This document shows, piece by piece, positions 1-5,044 of a stretch of DNA of 5,044 bases. A model generated the notes under the pieces. The model saw only the letters and a program-made list of their open reading frames with translations, did not search any database and had not been told where the DNA came from. Location of the stretch: positions 1 to 5,044 of the forward strand of contig JAHEGF010000244.1 in assembly GCA_024645155.1 (NCBI GenBank). The letters are read 5' to 3'. How positions within the stretch are numbered: the stretch's first letter is position 1; each line of letters starts with the position of its first letter. The position numbers and the translations under genes were made by a program. This DNA is from Phyllobacteriaceae bacterium (lineage in GTDB: Bacteria; Pseudomonadota; Alphaproteobacteria; Rhizobiales; Rhizobiaceae).

Positions 1-1991
1 CCGATAAAGCCGAGGCTGTAGATGAAGTCGAGGACCGTATTGCGGCAATCTTCGGACGTGCGACGCAGCAGTTGGACGACAGCGACGCGCATAGCGAACC
101 GGAAGCCAGCGATTCCCGGGCTCTCGATGATGAACCGGACCGGTTCCCCGGCGACGCCGATGCCGTGCTTGACGAAATGGAGTTTCATGAGCCCGATCGG
201 GATCAGGAACCCGATCTGGATGTTGCCCCTGGTGCCCAAGTAGATGACGAACCGGAAGATGCGGAAGGTGCTGACGATCCGCTTGCCGCGGTATTTGGCG
301 CGGCAGATGACGGCGAAGGTCATACCGAAGATTCGGTACCGCTGGCGTCCGGGTTGAATGTCGCGGCGCCCGAAATCGATACGGTTGAGATCGAAGAGAC
401 AGTCGCAGATCTTGCCGATGATCTCGATATTCCCGCTTATGATGTCGAGGAACAAGAGGCGCCGCCGGTTGACTTTGACGATATAGATGCCGGGCTGACC
501 CGCGATTTTGTCGATCCGAACGCTGCCAATGATGAACATTTCTCGGAAACTGCGGACGCTGAGGCGGAAATCAACGAGGACGATTTTGTCTCGCTGTTTG
601 ATGATGCCGACGAACTTGACGCGCTGGATCGGAGCATAAACGAAATTGATGCGGCGGCAGCGGCCATGGCTGCTTCCTCCGGAGGATACGAAACCCACGA
701 TCACAGCGTGGAAGGTATGGGTTCGAACGAGATCGACGAAGTGCGCCATGATCGCTGGTCGGAACCGGGTGCATCGGGATCCTCGCCGGAAAATCAGGGT
801 AACCGCCGCGGAATGATGATTGCGGCCATGGTTGGTGGTGTTGCGCTGCTTGGCGGCATCGCGGCTTTTGCCCTGTCTTTTGGCGGTGGCGAGACTACCG
901 GTGAGCCTGTCGTGATCAAGGCGGACGTTGATCCGGTAAAGGTCAAACCGGCCGATCCGGGTGGCAAAACGGTGCCAAACCAGGATAAAAAAGTTTACGA
1001 ACGCGTTGCCGAAGGCGCCCAGGAGGCCGACCCGGCGCAAAAGAAACTCGTGACGACCGCCGAGGAACCCGTCGACGTTGCCGCTCGCGCACCTGCCAAA
1101 TCGGAAGAACGATTGGCGCCGGGAGTGGAAGTTACGGAGCAACTGCCGGAGGCGAACGGTTCCGTTGCCTTGGCACCGCGCCGCGTGCGCACCATGGTCG
1201 TGCGACCGGACGGTACCCTTGTGCCGCGCCCCGATCCGGAACCGGCCGCAGTAGAACCCAAGGCCGCCGACACCGCAGCAGCCAGCACGGCAGAAACGCC
1301 GGCTCCGGCTGTCAAGGAAGACGTGGCTTCCGCAGGTCAATCGCCAGCGGCCACCAGCAAGGATGATGTCGCGTCGAAGGCCGCAAATGCTGCAAAAGCC
1401 GCCGAGGCGGTGGCAATGGCCGCCGATGCCGCGTCAAAGAAGGTAGCGGTAAGTCCGGCGCCTGAAACGAAAATCGAAAACCCCAAACCGGAACCCGCCA
1501 CCACACAGGTTGCAGCAGTCAAACCGGAACCGAAAGCCGCACCTGTTGTTGCCGAACCGGTTAAAGCCGCAACACCGGTGGTTGAAAAGCCCAAGGCGAA
1601 GCCGGCGTCAGCAGCACCGGTTACTCCCGCGGCAGTCCCCGTCGTTCCGTCACGTCCCGCCGACCAGCCGGTCAATGTTATCGGATCAACCAGAAACGCA
1701 TCCGCTCCACGGACCGACGAACCAGCCCAGGTAACGGCAGCTGCGACGCCTGGCCGCCATTCGGTGCAAATTGCCTCACAACCGTCGCGTGATGCCGCTC
1801 AGGCAACCTATGTGGCGCTGGCGCGACGTTACGGCTCGCTGCTTGGTGGCCGTGGCATGAATATTGTCGAAGCGGAAATCGCCGGCCGTGGCACCTATTA
1901 CAGGGTGCGCATCCCGACAGAATCGCGTCAGGATGCCATAGATCTTTGCACGCGCTACAAGGCAGCCGGCGGCGAGTGCTTCGTTCCCTAG
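1..1991 (+). CDS. SPOR-domain cell-envelope protein, single-pass membrane, 5' end missing
   Basis: The reading frame is open from the first base (first full codon at 3), giving 662 residues before TAG at 1989-1991; a TTG at 72 is internal, so the start lies upstream. Residues 1 to about 265 are strongly Asp/Glu-rich and look disordered, with two similar short segments, DRIAAIFG (about 11-18) and DPLAAVFG near nt 280-300. After Arg-Arg (268-269) comes one hydrophobic helix, about 270-296, rich in Gly/Ala/Met/Leu. Next is a Pro/Ala/Lys/Glu-rich linker of nearly 300 residues with an Ala-rich, probably helical stretch (nt 1363-1450). The C-terminal 78 residues (from nt 1755, HSVQIAS to ECFVP) match a SPOR domain, a family that binds septal peptidoglycan stripped of stem peptides; it has Cys649 and Cys659. 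I infer N-in topology with SPOR in the periplasm and an FtsN-like role in division or polar growth. Sinorhizobium has an FtsN-like SPOR protein, RgsS; orthology cannot be judged here. Confidence 0.9.
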   Translation, partial: DKAEAVDEVEDRIAAIFGRATQQLDDSDAHSEPEASDSRALDDEPDRFPGDADAVLDEMEFHEPDRDQEPDLDVAPGAQVDDEPEDAEGADDPLAAVFGAADDGEGHTEDSVPLASGLNVAAPEIDTVEIEETVADLADDLDIPAYDVEEQEAPPVDFDDIDAGLTRDFVDPNAANDEHFSETADAEAEINEDDFVSLFDDADELDALDRSINEIDAAAAAMAASSGGYETHDHSVEGMGSNEIDEVRHDRWSEPGASGSSPENQGNRRGMMIAAMVGGVALLGGIAAFALSFGGGETTGEPVVIKADVDPVKVKPADPGGKTVPNQDKKVYERVAEGAQEADPAQKKLVTTAEEPVDVAARAPAKSEERLAPGVEVTEQLPEANGSVALAPRRVRTMVVRPDGTLVPRPDPEPAAVEPKAADTAAASTAETPAPAVKEDVASAGQSPAATSKDDVASKAANAAKAAEAVAMAADAASKKVAVSPAPETKIENPKPEPATTQVAAVKPEPKAAPVVAEPVKAATPVVEKPKAKPASAAPVTPAAVPVVPSRPADQPVNVIGSTRNASAPRTDEPAQVTAAATPGRHSVQIASQPSRDAAQATYVALARRYGSLLGGRGMNIVEAEIAGRGTYYRVRIPTESRQDAIDLCTRYKAAGGECFVP

Positions 1992-1993
1992 CG

Positions 1994-2047
1994 GGTGTCC
2001 TGCCGCATCCGGATGCCTGTGGCCGCCTTCTGGCGGGCACCGATTTT
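1994..2047 (+). terminator. candidate intrinsic terminator or hairpin between the SPOR gene and nagZ
   Basis: The 125-base spacer 1992-2116 contains a strong potential hairpin. GTG-G-CCGCC (2019-2027) pairs with GGCGG-G-CAC (2032-2040) around a TTCT loop, eight pairs with one G/G mismatch, followed closely by TTTT at 2044-2047. A longer alternative stem uses the same 3' arm: 1994-2004 pairs with 2032-2041 (ten pairs, one G-U, one bulged T) and encloses a perfect 12-base palindrome, GCATCCGGATGC (2005-2016). The T tract is short, so a partial terminator or an RNA-stability element is as likely as full termination. I see no convincing promoter in the remaining 2048-2116. Confidence 0.35.
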
Positions 2048-2116
2048 CAGGGGATGATTGCGCATCGGCCGGCGGTGCAACGTGCGTGTTTCCGTGCTTC
2101 CGGCTATGCTTGCTGA

Positions 2117-3136
2117 ATGAGCGAATCAAAAGCTGTCATTTTTGGTGCAGAAGGCCTTGTGTTGACGCCGGAAGAACGGACGTTTTTCCGGGAAGAAAAA
2201 CCGTGGGGTTTTATTCTCTTTGCCCGCAATATCGGCGAGCCTGAACAAATTCGCGATCTCGTTGCAGCGCTGCGCGAATGCGTTGGCCGTCAGGATGCGC
2301 CGGTGTTCATCGACCAGGAAGGTGGCCGGGTTCAACGGCTGCGGCCGCCTATTGCCGCAGATTATCCGCCGGGCGCCACGCTTGGTTCGATTTATCGCCG
2401 TGACCGGGAGGCGGGCAAGCGGGCGGCATGGCTGATGTCGCGTTTGCACGCATTTGACCTGCTTCGCCTCGGGATAACGGCCGACTGCCTGCCGGTCCTC
2501 GATGTGCCGATCGAAGGGGCGCATGACGTGATTGGCAACCGTGCCTATGGAACCGATCCCGAAACGGTTGCCTCTTTGGGCAGGGCCGCTGCTGATGGTC
2601 TTTTGTCCGGCGGTGTCCTGCCGGTCATCAAGCACATTCCGGGTCATGGCCGCGCATTCAGTGACAGTCACAAGGAATTGCCGGTCGTTGCAGCGCCCAT
2701 TGACGATTTGCGGCGCCACGACTTTTCGCCCTTCAAGGCGCTGGCAGACATGCCGATGGCCATGACCGCTCATGTCGTCTACACCGCGATCGATGCGGAT
2801 AATCCGGCGACAACCTCCAAGAAGGTCGTGGCTGAGACGATCCGCGGCGAAATCGGCTTTGACGGGCTGCTGATGAGTGATGACGTATCCATGAAAGCGC
2901 TCGGTGGTACATTTGCCGACCGTACTGCCGCGGCAATTGCCGCGGGCTGCGATGTGGCATTGCATTGCAACGGTGTCATGAGCGAAATGCGCCCGGTGGC
3001 TTCTGCAGTACCCAGGCTTGCCGGCAAAGCGCTGCAAAGGGCAAACGATGCCCTGGCATTGCTTGAAGGCGGCAGCGAGGAAAACGAGGCGGCGATGCGC
3101 GCAGAATTCGAACACCACGTTACGGCGGTGGCGTGA
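2117..3136 (+). CDS. nagZ: beta-N-acetylhexosaminidase NagZ (glycoside hydrolase family 3)
   Basis: Cytoplasmic enzyme that removes terminal GlcNAc from GlcNAc-1,6-anhydroMurNAc (and its peptides) during peptidoglycan recycling; in some bacteria its product induces AmpC beta-lactamase. The 339 residues are full length for the single-domain NagZ type, with no signal peptide. Visible GH3 motifs: GFILFARN (31-38), FIDQEGGRVQRL (64-75, with Asp66 at a substrate-binding position), NRAYG (141-145), KHIPGHG (172-178) followed by DSH (183-185), whose Asp-His pair is the NagZ acid/base, and MSDDVSM (253-259), where Asp255, the first Asp of SDD, is the expected nucleophile. The ATG at 2117 is well fixed: an in-frame TGA lies immediately before it (2114-2116) and the protein begins as the family does. 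No clear Shine-Dalgarno is seen at 2100-2116. The stop overlaps the scpA start by one base, so the two are probably translationally coupled. Confidence 0.97.
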   Translation: MSESKAVIFGAEGLVLTPEERTFFREEKPWGFILFARNIGEPEQIRDLVAALRECVGRQDAPVFIDQEGGRVQRLRPPIAADYPPGATLGSIYRRDREAGKRAAWLMSRLHAFDLLRLGITADCLPVLDVPIEGAHDVIGNRAYGTDPETVASLGRAAADGLLSGGVLPVIKHIPGHGRAFSDSHKELPVVAAPIDDLRRHDFSPFKALADMPMAMTAHVVYTAIDADNPATTSKKVVAETIRGEIGFDGLLMSDDVSMKALGGTFADRTAAAIAAGCDVALHCNGVMSEMRPVASAVPRLAGKALQRANDALALLEGGSEENEAAMRAEFEHHVTAVA

Positions 3137-3969
3137 TGGTGCAACCAGCCAGCAAGGGCAGTGCCGCCGAACCGATGGAAAAGTTCTGGTCCAACGATGA
3201 CAGTGATCGCGGCCTGTCGGAACCGCAACTGGTTGTCGACGTGCAGGGCTTTGAAGGCCCGCTCGACCTGTTGCTTCATCTGGCGCGCAGCCAAAAGGTC
3301 GATCTGGCACGGATATCCGTACTGGCGCTGACCGAGCAGTATCTCGAATTTATCGAGCAGGCGCGTGCACTGCGGCTTGAGCTTGCCGCCGATTACCTGG
3401 TGATGGCGGCATGGCTGGCGTATTTGAAGTCGAAATTGCTGATTCCCGACAAGGACGGGGAAGACGGCGCCAGCGGCGAAGAACTGGCGGCGTTGTTGCA
3501 GTTCAGGCTGAAGCGCCTGGAGGCCATACGCGATGTTGCCTCGCGCCTCGTCAATCGCAACCGGCTTGGCCGGGAGTTCTTTGGCCGCGGAATGCCGGAG
3601 GCCGTGATAGTCGAGCGCACGTCCAGCTACTCGGCTTCGCTTTATGACCTTCTGGCAGCCTACGCAGGCGGAAGACAGCGCAATGCGATCACAAGTGTCA
3701 GCATTGCCAAGCGCCAGGTCTGGTCACTCAAGGAAGCGCGCGAAATCCTGCAAAGGCTGATCGGGAGCGGAACCGACTGGGCACGGCTCGACATTTTCAT
3801 GATCGAATATCTGGGCGATCCGCAAGACCGGCGCAGCGCCATGGCAAGTTCGTTTGCCGCCAGTCTGGAAATGGTGCGCGAGGGTGTGCTGGAAATTCGC
3901 CAGGAACGGAATTACGCACCTCTCTACATGCGGGGGCGTCACAAGAGCATGAATTCGGGGGAAAAATGA
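3136..3969 (+). CDS. scpA: segregation and condensation protein A (kleisin)
   Basis: ScpA is the kleisin subunit of the SMC-ScpAB condensin: its N-terminus binds the SMC neck, its C-terminal winged helix the SMC head, and its middle a ScpB dimer. In alphaproteobacteria it supports chromosome compaction and origin segregation. The protein has 277 residues from ATG 3136. The family signature FEGPLDLLLHLARSQKVDL is at 39-57, followed by the helical ISVLALTEQYLEFIE and a conserved LAADYLVMAAWLAYLKSKLLIP run (83-104). The C-terminal winged helix ends in FAASLEMVREG...EIRQERNYAPLYMR. The start is ambiguous: GTG 3133, ATG 3136 (TGATG junction with nagZ, preferred) or ATG 3175 are all in frame, and the first 30 or so residues are not conserved. 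The next gene begins one base after its stop. I see no truncation or frameshift. Confidence 0.96.
   Translation: MVQPASKGSAAEPMEKFWSNDDSDRGLSEPQLVVDVQGFEGPLDLLLHLARSQKVDLARISVLALTEQYLEFIEQARALRLELAADYLVMAAWLAYLKSKLLIPDKDGEDGASGEELAALLQFRLKRLEAIRDVASRLVNRNRLGREFFGRGMPEAVIVERTSSYSASLYDLLAAYAGGRQRNAITSVSIAKRQVWSLKEAREILQRLIGSGTDWARLDIFMIEYLGDPQDRRSAMASSFAASLEMVREGVLEIRQERNYAPLYMRGRHKSMNSGEK
3956..3962 (+). promoter_or_regulatory. ribosome binding site for scpB
   Basis: CGGGGGA lies eight bases before the ATG at 3971, inside the last codons of scpA. It supports 3971 as the scpB start. A second in-frame ATG at 4025 also has purine-rich sequence upstream (GGGAGA, then GAGGA very close to it), so a shorter ScpB starting MVAALADN cannot be excluded. 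Confidence 0.55.
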
Positions 3970-3970
3970 C

Positions 3971-4714
3971 ATGACCAATGGCGGACATACAAATGTCGTT
4001 CAACTGGTGGGAGAAAACGAGGACATGGTTGCGGCGCTAGCGGACAACCCAGCCGAACGACTGCATCTTGCCGAGGCGGTTAGGATGGCAGAGGCGATCG
4101 TGTTTGCGTCGGCCGAACCGGTTACCGAAAAAGCCATCGCCGAACGCCTTCCGGATACCACCGATGTCGGTGCCGTCATGGAGGAATTGGCGCGCGTTTA
4201 CGAGAAACGCGGCGTCAATCTTGTGCGTATCGACAACAGTTGGGCCTTCCGGACGGCAAGCGATCTGGCGTTCCTCATGAGCCGCGAGACCGTCCAGTTG
4301 AAGAAACTGTCAAGGGCGGCGCTGGAAGTTCTGGCGATCATTGCCTACCACCAGCCGGTGACCCGCGCCGAAATGGAGGATATTCGCGGTGTCGAGACCT
4401 CCAAGGGCACCCTGGACCTTTTGCTTGAGACAGGATGGGTAAGGCTGCGCGGGCGCCGACGTACGCCTGGCCGTCCCGTCACATACGGGACAACGCCCGG
4501 ATTTCTCGATCATTTCGGCTTGCCGGAACTACGCGATCTGCCGGGAATGGACGAGTTGAAAGGGGCTGGATTCCTGTCTCCGCGGATGCCGACAAATTTC
4601 TCGGTCCCGCAACCGCCCCTCGATTCAGACGATCTGGCAGAGGACGAAGATCCGCTAACGGATATCGATCTCGAAGAGCTTGGATTGTTGACACCGCGCG
4701 GCGGGGATGATTGA
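3971..4714 (+). CDS. scpB: segregation and condensation protein B
   Basis: ScpB dimerises and holds the central part of ScpA in the SMC-ScpAB complex that organises and segregates the nucleoid; it acts in the cytoplasm. The protein has 247 residues, typical of alphaproteobacterial members. A first winged-helix domain covers about 33-105 (AEAIVFASAEPVTEKAIAERLP, then GVNLVRIDNSWAFRTA). A second covers about 110-185, with the family hallmark RAALEVLAIIAYHQPVTRAE (115-134), IRGVETSKGTLDLLLETGWV and GRPVTYGTTPGFLDHFGL (167-184). The tail after about 215 is acidic (DSDDLAEDEDPLTDIDLEEL) and probably disordered. The first 30 residues are weakly constrained, so ATG 4025 is an alternative start. The gene follows scpA by one base and shares its transcript. 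No terminator follows in 4715-4783, so transcription may continue into the ABC gene. Confidence 0.96.
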   Translation: MTNGGHTNVVQLVGENEDMVAALADNPAERLHLAEAVRMAEAIVFASAEPVTEKAIAERLPDTTDVGAVMEELARVYEKRGVNLVRIDNSWAFRTASDLAFLMSRETVQLKKLSRAALEVLAIIAYHQPVTRAEMEDIRGVETSKGTLDLLLETGWVRLRGRRRTPGRPVTYGTTPGFLDHFGLPELRDLPGMDELKGAGFLSPRMPTNFSVPQPPLDSDDLAEDEDPLTDIDLEELGLLTPRGGDD

Positions 4715-4783
4715 CACCGCATTCGGTCCTACAGCAAACAACAGGAAAAATGCTGACCAGGACGTTTCGCTGCGGGTAACACT

Positions 4784-5044
4784 TTGAACGACAACGCTGA
4801 AATCGTCACAGGAAGAGTTGCCGCCGGTGTGTCTTTTGCGGCGCGGCTGGCGTTCGAGAAAATATGCCATTTCCACGATGATGGCACGCAGACACTGGAT
4901 GACATCACCCTGACCGCAGAGCCGGGCGAGGTGCTGTGCCTTCTGGGCCCGTCCGGATCGGGGAAAACCACATTGCTGCGCATTGCCGCGGGAATTGAAC
5001 CGCAGACGTCAGGGCGCATCCTTCTCAACGACCGCGAAATCGCC
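4784..5044 (+). CDS. ABC transporter ATP-binding protein, N-terminal part only
   Basis: The frame stays open from after a TGA at 4754 to the window end, giving 87 residues from TTG 4784. Walker A is complete, GPSGSGKT (55-62), preceded by LDDITLTAEPGEVLCLLG and followed by TLLRIAAGIEPQTSGRILLNDREIA. This is the ATP-binding core of an ABC ATPase, which would sit on the cytoplasmic face and drive its permeases. The LLRIAAGIE...SGR context resembles the importer ATPases of the iron/thiamine/polyamine group (FbpC/PotA-like); the substrate cannot be assigned from this fragment. The Q-loop, signature motif and Walker B lie beyond the window. The A-loop aromatic appears to be replaced or shifted (FH at 30-31, where Tyr is usual). 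The start is uncertain: no ATG exists in frame, and GTG 4829, with AGGAAG at 4810-4815, is an alternative that removes 15 poorly conserved residues. Confidence 0.9.
   Translation, partial: MNDNAEIVTGRVAAGVSFAARLAFEKICHFHDDGTQTLDDITLTAEPGEVLCLLGPSGSGKTTLLRIAAGIEPQTSGRILLNDREIA

Noticed and set aside
72..74. TTG as the start of the SPOR-domain gene.
   Set aside because: The frame continues open to the window edge with the same acidic composition and a segment (DRIAAIFG) resembling one further downstream, so the true start lies outside the window.
132..146. Perfect inverted repeat GAACCGG-A-CCGGTTC and several further GAACCGGA copies in the first 260 bases.
   Set aside because: They fall in codons for Glu-Pro-Asp/Glu runs of the acidic region; repeated amino acids and codon preference explain them.
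995..1675. Minus-strand open frames with long Ala/Gly/Ser/Thr-rich translations opposite the SPOR-protein linker.
   Set aside because: They mirror the Pro/Ala/Lys codons of the + strand linker; low complexity, no motifs, and no start signal of their own.
2100..2116. TATGCT at 2105-2110 as a possible -10 element for nagZ.
   Set aside because: It matches only four of six positions, sits almost on the start codon, and has no -35 element at a suitable distance.
2126..3310. 394-codon open frame on the minus strand, antisense to nagZ and the start of scpA.
   Set aside because: It lies across a gene whose + strand product has every NagZ catalytic motif. Its translation is rich in Arg, His and Cys with no recognisable domain, as expected from the reverse complement of GC-rich coding sequence.
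4688..4720. Direct repeat TTGACACCGC (4688-4697 and 4711-4720), each containing the -35 consensus TTGACA, at the end of scpB.
   Set aside because: No -10-like hexamer lies 16-19 bases downstream of either copy (the best, TACAGC at 4730, is only 13 bases away). The first copy is inside scpB codons and the second overlaps the stop, so chance is likely.

Overview
The window looks like ordinary chromosomal core sequence from an alphaproteobacterium, most likely of the order Hyphomicrobiales (Rhizobiales). This rests on the gene order SPOR-domain protein, nagZ, scpA, scpB, on moderately high GC, and on the protein sequences themselves. The genus cannot be read from the sequence. All recognised genes are on the + strand and tightly packed.

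Layout. 1-1991 is the 3' part of a long gene for a single-pass membrane protein with a very acidic cytoplasmic region, one transmembrane helix, a Pro/Ala/Lys-rich periplasmic linker and a C-terminal SPOR domain; its start lies upstream of the window. 1992-2116 is a 125-base spacer holding a GC-rich hairpin followed by TTTT, a possible terminator, and no clear promoter. 2117-3136 is nagZ (beta-N-acetylhexosaminidase, GH3) with all catalytic motifs present. 3136-3969 is scpA and 3971-4714 is scpB, the kleisin and winged-helix partners of SMC. nagZ/scpA overlap by one base and scpA/scpB are one base apart, so the three are almost certainly co-transcribed. 4715-4783 is a short spacer with no visible terminator. 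4784 to the window end is the start of an ABC-transporter ATPase, cut after its Walker A region.

How the genes work together. The SPOR protein probably binds septal or polar peptidoglycan, NagZ recycles peptidoglycan fragments in the cytoplasm, and ScpA/ScpB organise and help segregate the chromosome. The block is therefore a growth and division neighbourhood joining wall turnover to chromosome partition. The ABC ATPase is probably an unrelated import function. It occupies the place where tatABC is found in many rhizobia.

I found no mobile element, CRISPR array, RNA gene or sign of recent transfer, and nothing I would call a new system. The points worth a second look are the architecture of the SPOR protein, the folded-looking island in its linker, the spacer hairpins before nagZ, the missing tat genes, and a possible nine-codon leader ORF before the ABC gene.
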